The position numbers were made by a program, and so were the translations under genes. This document shows, in pieces, positions 46,576-57,389 of a stretch of 64,000 nucleotides of DNA (positions are counted from its first letter, which is position 1; each line of letters begins with the position of its first letter). This DNA is from Hydractinia symbiolongicarpus. Taxonomy: Eukaryota > Cnidaria > Hydrozoa > Anthoathecata > Hydractiniidae. A model generated the notes under the pieces. It ran no database searches. It saw nothing but the letters and a program-made list of their open reading frames with translations, and was not told the origin of the DNA. The stretch lies in assembly GCF_029227915.1 (NCBI RefSeq), contig NC_079885.1, positions 26,289,001 to 26,353,000 of the forward strand, written 5' to 3'.

Positions 46576-48084
46576 AATTGGACATCTGTGGAGGTATGAC
46601 GGCAGTATATAGACAACCCTAATATGGTGATAATGAAACATTTTTGATGGAAAAAAAATATTCTCAAAGAAAATGTAATCAGTGTCTCATAATCATTTTA
46701 TAAAACACCTGTTATTTTAAGCAAACCAGCTGTTTATTATAAAAACAGCTATTGTTGCGACATCTGTTCAACATAATATTGTGATGTATTTTACAATGTG
46801 TAATTGTTTTAAAACTAAAGCTATATATGAAAGCAGAAATTGAGCTAGTGGCTATAGTTGTAAAAAAGAGAAAATAATAAACACAGCTTAGAGGGACATT
46901 ATTTACAGCAACTAGAAATTAAAAAAAAGGTTGCAAAGCATTACGCAAGTTGCAAGCAAAATTGAAACTAGCCAATAGTTGTCCCTAGTGTTTTTTGTTT
47001 CTTTTTGATATAATACGACGAGGTGCTAACATCTTACTGCAGCTGATATCTGGGAATATACCAAAACTGAATATCATAGACGTAGAAAATCCTGGAGACG
47101 AGGTTGTAAAATAAACTCACCGCAAATCAACAACAACTCGTTGCCCAAAAGTAGTGATTTTTGGCAAAAAATACAATATATATATGTGGAATATTTCTTT
47201 TTAGAAGGTACAAGAAATTTAGATCGCGCGAAACTAAACAAAAACAATTACTGAGAATTTTCGTAAAACCTCTTTCCACAGAATTATAAAATTAAATATT
47301 GATAATAATCACAATATTGTCAGTGTTGGCCGACGTAAATCCAATATTGATGAAGCTTTTAGCTGCAAAAATACATGCAAAGTTATACTTTTATAAAGTT
47401 AAAACCTTTATTCTGAAAGAAATGCAATACGTCGAGTTGTGCAATCCGTAGTGTGCCGAAATGTCACGAATTAAGGGGATGCGCGTTGTAAGGTACACTC
47501 TTTCAACCGGAAAATAATGCTCGGAACGCAGATAATAATAGAGACTTTCGCGTTAATGATTTCGGAGGCGAACGAAACAGCTTGTGGGTTGTTTTTTTAC
47601 GTAAAATAACGGCACTAGTTATAAAAACTGATTTCTTGAAGCCATGGTATCTGCTGCAATAAGTTTTGAACACTCACGGGAAACAATAAACAAAAACAAA
47701 CAATCTACAGAAACGAAAACAATTTATTAACTTTATCAAGATTTATAAAACAGCTAAATTTTTGACAGAAAAACAATAACAACGAGGTGTGAGGTTTCGC
47801 TTTCTTCTTTTTATCTCACGTATTGAAAAATAACATTTCTCCTCGCTCTAAATGTACGCAACCTAAAAAAAAACAGAAAACATTTTTATATAGTATATTA
47901 TATTATATATATAGCAAAGTCTCTAAATACATTAAAATCCAGGCCTTTGACGGACGATATTTGGAGCCAAATTTCTAAACTACAAATATATATCATTTTT
48001 TGGGACAGAGTGCTCAAAAAGTGTTTACTAGATACAATATGCTTGATATAATTAGTAAAGTCATTTTGAGGGTTGTCTTTTTTT

Positions 48085-48240
48085 GGGGATTGGTAGTTCA
48101 GTCGGTAGAGCGTTCACTTCCTATTCATATGGGTTCAATCCCACATAACAGTTGTTGCTTATTGAACAGTTTCTGTGGCTCAAATGGAAGCTTTTTTACA
48201 CTCTAGAACCGTCTATGTTGTACCTCCTGGAAAAAAATTG
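48085..48240 (+). mobile_element. tRNA-derived SINE copy
   Basis: The head TTGGTAGTTCAGTCGGTAGA fits tRNA box A and GGGTTCAATCCC fits box B. The body core GAAGCTTTTTTACACTCTAG parallels the family 1 core at 32352 and 9565, though the head sequence differs, so it may be a second tRNA-headed family with a shared 3' core. Confidence 0.75.
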
Positions 48241-49007
48241 ACAGGGTAAATTTATTGGAATTAATGAGGCTAAACACATAAAATATAGATCACTACTTTT
48301 TGTGGCCAAGACAACAGAATTGAAAGCACTGTTTTTCGTTTGGAAAGTACAAATTGTATTTAAAAATTTACCCAAGCTTGCCCTCATACTTATGGCTTTT
48401 TTGGCCAGTTGACACGCGCACTAATCCACCATACTGAACACAAAAGTTACGAAAAACACGAAATTTGATTAAGGTCTATTATGTGGTTTCACATTCTTAA
48501 AGGGTCATTCAAGAGTAGTTTTTACGTATCATAACTTAGCTATACCACATTATTGTAAGCTCATAAAACACAATGCAAAAACATAGGGTTGTAAAGAAAA
48601 TGATGAAGCCCTGAATATTTTTTATTTTTTTTAAATATTTTTGTATATGTCCAAACTTAATCTCCCAAAAACAATAATTACATTAACGGTCGCCACTATT
48701 ATCGAACAAAAGTCCACTTGGTCATTCGTGACTTCACACGTCATTAGCTCACTTCTTGAAAAATTTATTGCAAGGTTTAAGTGTTGAAGAATTTAACAAC
48801 ATGCAAAAGTAGGTAAAGTAAAAAGACGCTAGTAGCAACAGTACAAAAGTTTTTAACCACAAATGAGCAAATACCTAAAAGAATGAAGAGGTATATTTAA
48901 GAGGGTGTTGATAAGCCCCAAACGAACGCATATACAAGGGCGAGCTCGGGAAACTTTGCGAATAAAATTGGCGGTTGTCCTCCGAAATCGCCCGGAGCAT
49001 TCCCAAA

Positions 49008-49239
49008 ATGCAATTTCTTGTAACATACCATCATGCGGACGACAGTTGCAAGAAGGCGCTTGAAGAGAAAGGAGTTAATAAAGTTTATATGTAAGTTATT
49101 TATAAAGTAAATCTTATAAAAACCATCAAAAACAGTTCTTTTAAGAACTTCGCTACCACATAAAGTTTATTTTAATTTTTATAGTTTTTTGAACCATTGG
49201 TGGCTTATCGGCACCCTCATGTATATTTTCCCCTGTTAG
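49008..49239 (+). CDS. Possible microprotein gene, two exons
   Basis: ATG at 49008 opens 27 codons plus 2 nt (MQFLVTYHHADDSCKKALEE, then KGVNKVY) ending at a strong donor GTAAGT at 49091. An acceptor TTTTTATAG precedes 49185 and continues the frame for 17 residues (FLNHWWLIGTLMYIFPC) to TAG at 49237-49239. The product is 45 residues with a hydrophobic C-terminal tail that could anchor in a membrane. The sequence just upstream is unusually CG-rich for the window, like a promoter. The first exon looks coding. The second is less certain, and a different downstream exon may be used. Family unknown. Confidence 0.35.
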
Positions 49240-50182
49240 TTTTGGATTGGTGACTTAAATTTATTTCCACGATACAACAAAAAAAAGAAGCAACTTGAGT
49301 TTTAGGAAATACTTAAAAATTGTATAATAAAATTTAAAAAGAAAGAGTTTTGTTAATACTTTTATGGATTGAATTTTCTTCTTCTCACTGTAGCTAGCTA
49401 GGTATTGATTCCATTGAAGGATGACAGCATTTTCCATGGTGGCCACAGGCACCACAAAGTAATTTAGTTAGCTAGCTAGCTACATCAAACCAACGAAAAA
49501 ACGTAAAAATAACTTTCAAATCATCCATACCTTCGCAACTCACTTTTCTTCTGCTGTATGAAATGGATACCACAAACATGCCAATTCAAGCTGATAATTT
49601 GGTACTTTAAAATCTTCTTTTTAATGAAGCCATAAATATAACACGTTTTTGCGCATTATAAACGTTCAAATTAATGTAGTGTGCCTTCAAAGAAAAGGAA
49701 CAAGCTTTCCAACTCGAAATATTAAGAGAAATAGCATGCCAGCTAAGCCAATTATTATAAGGATTTGGTATAAACTATGTATTTGTGTTAGGTCTGTAAA
49801 ATACACGATAATTCAAATTAGCCGATAGCCGTTTTCTGATTGCTTGAGTGTACTTCCCAGTCTTTTACTCCCAGCAAATGGAAAATTGGGAAATCACAGG
49901 GGGGGGTACAAAGCCTATTTATTGGCATTTTTAGCTAACTTTTATTAGAGCTGCTCGGTCCAACCTTATTTGTTCTAGTAGACAAAAAAATAACCTACCT
50001 TTTTGTGAAAAAATATCATTCTTATTTCTTTACCCTGATTTTATATGATTTTTTTTCTATCGAAATTTTGAGAATCTCAATAATTCTCTTGGTATACCTC
50101 GCGTGTAGCAAATGTGCTCCACAATTTCGCTTTTTGCGAAGCTCAATTGCTTCGCAAAAATGACTGCTGGGTGTCAATTTAA

Positions 50183-51558
50183 AGGGAAACTCCAGTAAAA
50201 ATCACTTTTTTCTTTTTTGTTATATACCTATATACGAAAAGCATAAGAAATCAAAAGAAAACTTACTTTACTTGTTTTTCTTATTTAAAATTGTTGTATA
50301 AGCCTTCGCATATTCAATTATTTTCTCATAAAAAAACAGACAGGCGCGATTTCATTTAGGACTGGACTCGATTATAAATAGTGACATCACATCGTGCAAA
50401 AAGTTTAGGCGAGCACAGAGAACGTTCATGTTAAGACCTATAGCTTACATTAAATCGCTTTTTGTATGTAATTTACATTTAAATCTTTACAAAATGGTTA
50501 GTTGATCTGCGTTTCGATGTACCAATCGATTAGAAAAGTGTAAAGAAGTAAGTTTTCACAGAATCCCGTCTGTGAAAAAGAAAGAACTCAAAAAAGGCTA
50601 AACAAAATACGTAGTGCAGGTGATCTACCAAGCGATCAAAGTTTTTATATTTGGTTAGCGCACTTCACAGATAGTTCTTTTAAAAGAGATCTCCAGGAAA
50701 TAAACTTCTATATTAAAATAAAGGCTGCATGTAATGCTGATAATGCAGTTTCTAAAACAGCTTTGTCAAAACGACTACTTATAAGTCAGTAGCATCTGCA
50801 ACGCATTTATGACCTACTATAATCATAAGAATGATTTTTATTTATACAATATTAATACCCCAGTTTTATCACGACCCGAATGTTATTCGATCTTTCGATC
50901 ACGCATTTGAATGGTCCTCCATCACGGCGAAAATTTCAACGTTACATAAAATTTGTTTGCATTTGTGCGCAAAAAAGCGGAGGAAAAATATTGCTGAATT
51001 GTGAAGTAAAAATAAATTGGCTTGTAAAGTAAGAAATTTTTTTGAATCAAATGATAAAGTTTTTTGACGAAAAGAATGTTAAAAAAAGCGATTAAATATA
51101 ATTTTTAAATCTTTAAAAAGAAAATATTTTTTGAGTCAGTAAAAGACACCTCGTCACTTTGCATCATTATTAATTTCTCCCTTGTGGCTGTAGCTTTGTA
51201 AAGTATTTTTCATGAAGAGAATTATCAGATTCTATGTTTTCTAAGTTATAATCTTGGTCCTTATTACAAGACGTCTTATCAAAGAACAATGTAAGCAGTA
51301 AGTAAACAAACTTATAGAAGGTGTGCTACTGAGCTTATGGACTTTCTGCACGATGTGACATATGCTTATTTATTCGGACCTAGTCCTCTCGACTTTACGC
51401 GCCTTGCAAATTTATTCAAAATTGAAGATGTTCACAGACCCGATAAAGGTATAAATAAAGATTTTTAACGATTGTAAAAGGTTTATTCTGACATATTTAT
51501 GTATTGTCTTATTAAAATAACATTTTTTTCGAATATTTTTTTTCACTGGAGTGCCACT
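50183..51558 (+). mobile_element. Kolobok-like DNA transposon with THAP relic
   Basis: Inverted termini AGGGAAACTCCAGTAAAAAT (left) and the inverted AGTGGCACTCCAGTGAAAAA (right, from 51558) are flanked on both sides by TTAA (50179-50182 and 51559-51562). A TTAA target plus a THAP domain is the signature of the Kolobok superfamily. Apart from the THAP relic at 50494, no transposase core is recognisable, so the 1.38-kb copy is internally deleted or decayed. Confidence 0.82.
50494..50705 (+). pseudogene. Broken THAP zinc-finger domain
   Basis: Two frames give SAFRCTNRLEK, VSFHRIP, then after a frameshift NKIRSAGDLPSDQSFYI and LAHFTDSSFKRDL. This is the order of a THAP DNA-binding domain (C2CH). 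The first ligand position is a stop codon (TGA, codon 4), and the third Cys position reads Trp before LAHF, so the finger cannot fold. It is the N-terminal part of the transposase of the surrounding element. Confidence 0.8.
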
Positions 51559-51747
51559 TTAAGTTATTTCAAGCAAGATATTTCTACTTTTTATCCAGGG
51601 TCTCATGAAATTATCTCCTACAATGTACTAGAATTTATTGCTTTGACCAGTAATTGTGTTTTGGTGTCTGCGGCCTATCAATAAGAAGTGACCAATCGTT
51701 CTCGCATATGCAAAGAGGTTCCCAATCTAATAAATAAGATAAGCCAT

Positions 51748-51840
51748 TACTGTATTTTCCGGTATATAACCCGCACATCGTATAACCCGCAGCTCAGCTT
51801 TTTCAGTGAGTTATATACTAGATGCTATCAGATAGCCCAG
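51748..51840 (+). repeat. CGGTATATAACCCGC repeat, copy 2
   Basis: TTACTGTATTTTCCGGTATA, ACCCGCACATCG, TATAACCCGCAGCTCAG and AGATGCTATCAGATAGCCC agree almost base for base with 52618-52710. It is the end of an unassigned DNA transposon family also present at 14405. Confidence 0.8.
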
Positions 51841-52617
51841 GAGGATTTAATTTGGTGAATACAAAAAATGTTTATTTTGACGAATGACAAAAACAAATAG
51901 ATTTTATTTATAAAACTTGTTTTTAAACACCTATCAAATAGTATAAAATAATTTAAAACTTTTTAACTCATGAAATGTACAGAGACATTTTTGAAACACA
52001 CCCTGCCTTCAAAAAAGTGACTTCATTTACAAAATCTCATTCGATTTAATTATTTTCCACAAAGTCCCCGTTGTTGATTTATTTTACTTTATTTAAGCCA
52101 TTTTTAAGTTAAACTTTCGTCTTTAAGATGTAATATCTAGAGAATCGTTGATTTTTGGAAAATAAAAAAAATTGCTTTTTGATTAACATGTTGGCTTCAG
52201 CACAGTAGCACTCTCCCTTGTAGATCTTCTGTGGTTTTGTTAAATAGATTTGAAATGTAATAGATGGTAAACAAAAAAAAAACACTATGAAAAAGTGTTT
52301 TAAAGATTTTTTAAAATATTACACCTTTCAAGCATACTATGATGATGGTGATACTTTCACACGTCTGAGGCGATGAATATTCAGAAAGTTGTCGTTTTAA
52401 ATTTTATTATTCGCAAAGAAGTGACTGAAAATACCATAGAAATAGAACTTTATAAGTTGTTTAACATTTTTTGTGACTTGCAGAAACAGAACAGAATGGC
52501 ATACCTTTTTAGAACTGAAATTTATTTTTCAAAGTTATACTCAAGAGGATGATAATTGTTAAAAACATTCTCAACTCTTATTCAATTTAAAGTGTGAAAG
52601 ACCAATTAGAAAAAAAG

Positions 52618-52790
52618 TACCGTATTTTCCGGTATATAACCTGCACATCGTATAACCCGCAGCTCAGATTTTTTAGGCAGTTATAGACTAGATGCTATCA
52701 GATAGCCCGCATCTTCGTATAACCCGCATAAAATTTCAATCAATGTGTTTTACATACCCGCACCTTTGCATAACCCGCATCGTGTTAAAA
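52618..52790 (+). repeat. CGGTATATAACCCGC repeat, copy 3
   Basis: The longest copy of the family in the window, with at least five AACCYGC(A) blocks between 52639 and 52783. No inverted counterpart was found nearby, so the other terminus may lie outside the recognisable part. Confidence 0.8.
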
Positions 52791-52862
52791 AAAAAATTTC
52801 AGCGTATTTTTACTTACCCTACTCATTTTATAAACATGTGCGTGTGTTCTGTTTTTTTCAAG

Positions 52863-52988
52863 ATGGAGACAAGTGGGGGACTTTTTAAGCTCGTGAACCC
52901 AAAACACGAGAACCGAGTGTCTGAACTAGCGACTCTCTCAGTCTTAACTTCCTTGTCTCCGATTGCCGAAATAATGTTGCAAAAATGA
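52863..52988 (+). CDS. Short ORF next to transposon end, unknown
   Basis: ATG at 52863 opens 41 codons (METSGGLFKLVNPKHENRVS, then ELATLSVLTSLSP) to TGA at 52986. It follows a TTTTTTTCAAG tract that could be an acceptor. GC content and residue mix look more coding than the surroundings. It lies directly after the CGGTATATAACC repeat and may be the start of that element's protein or an unrelated microprotein. No family is recognised. Confidence 0.25.
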   Translation: METSGGLFKLVNPKHENRVSELATLSVLTSLSPIAEIMLQK

Positions 52989-53725
52989 AATAAGTTTATT
53001 TTTATAACATGCTGTGAGAAAATGTTCAAAATGTAATTATTGTTTCAGAGGTTCTTAACCAGTTTTTGTGGACATTACAACGCAAGTTATACAGTATACT
53101 GATTAAAGTTGTTTTCACAAAAAATTTTGTTTCTTATTTTCTAATGCTAACTGCGCTGAAAATAAGAACACTGATTTTCTGTTAAAAACGCTTTCAATCT
53201 ACCTGTTCTATTCTATTTTTCTTTTTTTCTTTGCACACGCAACTTTACTCATAAGAAGTTATTAATATTAGTTGAATTATTTGCCAATATTGAAATTAAA
53301 AACTTTAAAAAGAAACGTTTTGACTTATAATTTTGTCTAAACTATGGCCTTATGATAAATTAACATATAAATATTTTACGCAATCATTTATAATGAGCTG
53401 CACTTAATAAATAAGGTTTTAATAACAATTTCTTTTAATAAAAACAACTTTTCAGAAGCAAATGTTATAAAACTTGCTCACATTTTCAGTCGGAACTTCA
53501 TTAAATATGTATATACAAGTGAAATACGCTAACGGAAAGGGTTATTATTGTCATTTTGGCAAAATATTTTATCTTAATCAATTCACCTTTATAATATCTA
53601 TGCATTGGTAAAGTTTGAATGCACATCCCTTAACAGGTCTAAAATTACTGATGACAGAAAATTTCCAATTTTGCCATTACTTAAATATGACATCATAATT
53701 TACGCAGCATAATTAAATCTAAAAT

Positions 53726-53836
53726 TCTTTAAATGAGAATATCTTGAACGGAAAAAATTTAAAAGGACTTGTTAACAAACTTTTTAAGCTCTATAATATA
53801 AGTCCAACATAATTTTACACATCAGGTTCCCTTTAA
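53726..53836 (+). repeat. Dispersed repeat ending CAGGTTCCCTTTAA (copy 2)
   Basis: TTTTTAAGCTCTATAATATA, AGTCCAACATAATTTTA and CAGGTTCCCTTTAAG repeat the 3' part of 46480-46575 with about 85-90 percent similarity by eye, in the same orientation and again ending at TTAA. Confidence 0.7.
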
Positions 53837-54303
53837 GGTACAGTCTGATTGCAGAAAAGTGTTGCATAAGTTTAACTATTGCAGTAATTTTTTATTGTTA
53901 ACTTCACTTTAAACACAATATATATTGTTTGGTTAATAAAAATAATTTTGACAGTATTAAATTTATATTATGTTAAATTAACTTAACGTGGAGAAAAGAG
54001 TCCTAAAAATAAAAAGCTGTGTTAAACAATCTTTTCTTTATTTTTTCTCTCTTTTTTTATAGTTTGTTGTGCTTTTGATTTTGTTTTGCAAAGTTTTCAT
54101 TTTTAAACTTAACCCAATTCTTGTTATCAATAGTGAAGCTGTTCCTCTGAATAGGTTGTGCTGTTTTGAATTCCTATCATTTATATATGATTTCCATCAG
54201 TGTTTTAAAAAACTTTTCAATACTCACCTTAATTATTAAACATATAATATTGCGCCTAGCATAACAAAGATGTAAAAACAGTTGAAATTTTTATTACTTG
54301 CAG

Positions 54304-54333
54304 TCGAGAGAGTTGAAGAGAAGAAAAAGAAAA
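54304..54333 (+). CDS. Candidate 30-nt microexon of the Cys4 gene
   Basis: ATTACTTGCAG precedes and GTACGTG follows a 30-base block that stays in phase 0 after the 545-codon exon at 44609-46243. It encodes SRELKRRKRK, a basic run that would act as a nuclear localisation signal. Length, phase and both splice sites fit, but the 8-kb distance and absence of a recognised next exon leave it a hypothesis. Confidence 0.4.
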
Positions 54334-55770
54334 GTACGTGCTAGTTTTATTTGATTTATTTATTTTTTTAGATTTGTTTTTATTTCCAGTATTTTAATTG
54401 TAATCTTTATTGTGCTGATGAAGAATTGAATAATTGTTGTATAGTTTTTACAATGCTCTACTATATACTTTGCAAAGACCTCAAAAGTATGTGTTTCCTA
54501 ACCCTTAAATTTAAAGAACTTAGAAAAGTATTCAAAATATTTTTACTTTTTCACTTTGAAATAAAAAAAATAAATAAATAAAGAAAAGAGAAAAGAAAAA
54601 AGAAAAACGAATAAAGCGAAAAGAAAGTGTTTTGGGTTAGTTTTTTTAAATAAAATGAAAAAAAAGATAAAATAAACAAAAAGTTATCAAAAGAGAAGAA
54701 GAAAGAACAAGTGTTGATTAACTTTTTTCTGTTGTATTCTAACTACGAGATTTTAATTTATTTCCAAAATTACTATATGTGCAGATGTTCTTTGCATGTA
54801 TATAATAAATATGGTGTTGTTTCCGCATATCCATTTTACGATTGCTTGTTATTAGAAGTTTAAACACCATAAAAGATGTCTAAAAAAAGTCATTCTGTTC
54901 CTGTTGTTTTTAATGGTTTAATTTTTGGTTTACAGGAAACTTAACATTAACAAACTCTTTAAGGGTACTCGAATGTCCCCTTTCTCACTAAATTGAACTT
55001 TATTTATTAAATTTAAAATCTTCCAGGGGTACCCAGATTGTTTGTTCTGTATTTTAATGCTTTTAATAATTGTTTTGTAAGTTCTATGAAAATCTGGTAG
55101 ATAAGCTGCAGTTTTTCAAATTTAAAAGGTAGAAAAAGTGATTATACATTTTACATTATATAAATAGACTGTGTGTTTTTAATCAAAAAATAAATTTATA
55201 TATATTGTAAATTTGAATCAACATGGAAATATTATGTGTGTGAGTATGTTCAACTCTTCCAACCTTGGTGAATCATTTATGTAGAGAATTGTGAATAAAT
55301 TATGCATAACTTATTATTTCAAGTTGTTACACTCATTTCCATTTTAATTTACTATTCGTGTTTCGTTGAATATGAGCTGGCGACATTCACTTATCATCTA
55401 ACACGAACATTTTTGAATTAAGAATAGTCATACAATTTTCTAAGCAACTGACATGTATGTCAATATATATTTAATGCAATCGTGTGCATATGTGTTATTT
55501 ATGGACACGTATAAATTGTTTCAGATATATTGACTGACAAAATACCTGCTGGTGGCATTCACATCAGTAAAAAGTGGAAGTTTTGAATGAAATGATGTTA
55601 TCATGTTGACGTCCTGATAACCAGAAGAATAACAAATGTCAGTTTCTTTTCACATATTTTTAAAATGCTATGTAGAACAATTTACCTGTTTATGTTTTAG
55701 CAGCCAGAAATTAAAACAATTTGTATAATCCAACTTTGATGAGTGGAAAAGGAGAGCTTTTTTACATTGT
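54334..55770. other. Non-coding, purine-rich tract at 54558-54700
   Basis: No gene is seen. A strongly A/G-biased stretch (AAATAAAGAAAAGAGAAAAG-type) occupies 54558-54700. The rest is T-rich. Confidence 0.6.
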
Positions 55771-55776
55771 GCATTA

Positions 55777-57383
55777 GGGATCGTCTCATAATGTTCGTAC
55801 GTAGTTCGTATAATTCGTATAAAAAACTTCGTATCGATTTATTAAATCTTTCGTATCATTTTATTTTTAATACGAACTTTTTCGTATCATCAAAATTACA
55901 AGTTCGTATAAAGTTCGTATCATTTAAAATAAAGTTCGTATGTAGTTCGTATCATTTTTAAAGAAGTTCGTATAAAAATTTGCTTCTACGAAGTTCGTTT
56001 ATTATAATTGGACTATTATCTATAGTTTTATATTGAAATTTTTTCAACAATTATAAAGTTCGTTTCGTTATACGAACTTCGTTTATTCTAATTGGATTTA
56101 TTATCTAAGGTCTTTAAGGATCGTCTCCACGGCATCGTAGAAAGCAAAAACATCTCTGTAGATCGTTTAAAACTCATGAAAACAGGATCGTAGAAAGCGA
56201 AAAGATCACTGTGGAACGTTTAAAATTCATGAAAACGGAATCATAGAAAGCGAAAGAATCGCCGTAAATCGTTAAAAATCATGAAAACGGGATCGTAGAA
56301 AGCGAAAAGATCGCCGTAGATCGTTTAAAAAATCATGAAAACGGGATCGTAGAAAGCGAAAAGAACGCCGTAGATCGTTTAAAAATCATGAAAACGGGAT
56401 CGTAGAAAACGAAAAAATCGCCGTAGATCGTTTAAAAATCATGAAAATGGGATCGTAGAAAACGAAAAAATCGCCGTAAATCGTTAAAAATCATGAAAAC
56501 GGGATCGTAGAAAACGAAAAGATCGCCGTAAATCGTTAAAAATCATGAAAACGGGATCGTAGAAAACGAAAAGATCGCCGTAGATCGTTTAAAAATCATG
56601 AAAACGGGATCGTAGAAAGCGAAAAGATCGCCGTAGATCGTTTAAAAATCATGAAAACAGGATCGTATAAAGCGAAAAGACCGCCGTAGATCGTTTAAAA
56701 ATCATGAAAACAGGATCGTATAAAGCGAAAAGATCGCCGTAGATCGTTTAAAAATCATGAAAACAGGATCGTATAAAGCGAAAAGACCGCCGTAGATCGT
56801 TTAAAAATCATGAAAACAGGATCGTATAAAGCGAAAAGATCGCCGTAGATCGTTTAAAAATCATGAAAACTGGATCCTATAAAGCGAAAAGATCGCCGTA
56901 GATCGTTTAAAAATCATGAAAACGGGATCGTATAAAGCGAAAAGATCGCCGTAGATCGTGTAGATTGAACCTATGAATATGCAATTTTACTAGTCTTTTC
57001 AAAGAAGTCAACCTCGTATATTTTACTTTTTTTATTTCTGGTTTCGTTTAAAGTGCGTATTATTTCTTTTCGTCTTTAAAAAAAATTGTTTAATTCTTTT
57101 GTTTCTGGTTTCGTTATTATGCGCAATCACGCCGGTACTTTTGAAGTTCGTTTCAAGATCGTATAGCAATTTACTTTGTTCAAAGTTCGTATCATTTCAT
57201 TTTGTACGGTAAAAAAAACTTCGTTTAAGTTCGTATCATATATTAACAAAGTTCGTATAAACTTCGTTTACATTTTTTATTTTAAACGAAGCACTTCGTA
57301 TGACATTCGTTTCACGAAACGAAGTACTTCGTAGCGTTCGTATAATTATACGAAAAAAACATACGAACATTTTGAGACGATCC
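55777..57383. mobile_element. PIF/Harbinger-like non-autonomous element, 1.6 kb
   Basis: Termini GGGATCGTCTCATAATGTTC and the inverted GGGATCGTCTCAAAATGTTC are each flanked by TTA (55774-55776 and 57384-57386), the 3-bp target typical of PIF/Harbinger. Both subterminal regions are packed with GTTCGTATAA / TTATACGAAC motifs, probable transposase-binding repeats. The middle is a 53-bp minisatellite. No transposase gene is present. Fragments of the same family lie at 8455-8653 and 13975-14040. Confidence 0.88.
56115..56965 (+). repeat. 53-bp minisatellite inside the Harbinger-like element
   Basis: About sixteen copies of a unit reading GATCGTTTAAAAATCATGAA, AACGGGATCGTAGAAAGCGA, AAAGATCGCCGTA lie head to tail. 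Later copies share GGATCGTATAAAGCG in place of GGATCGTAGAAAGCG, marking a higher-order expansion of neighbouring units. The first units, near 56115-56220, are the most diverged. Confidence 0.96.
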
Positions 57384-57389
57384 CTTAAT

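Larger units (their letters stand above)
46244..54303 (+). other. Putative 8-kb intron of the Cys4 gene
   Basis: If the microexon at 54304 belongs to this gene, the interval is one intron containing a SINE, a Kolobok-like element, two CGGTATATAACC repeats and small candidate genes. Stretches 46580-48085, 48245-49005, 49240-50178 and 52990-53725 hold no recognisable feature apart from a GGAGACGAGGTTG fragment near 47094. Confidence 0.5.

Noticed and set aside
55743-55961. 72-residue frame across the Harbinger-like left end
   Set aside because: It is composed of the GTTCGTATAA subterminal motifs and is not a protein.
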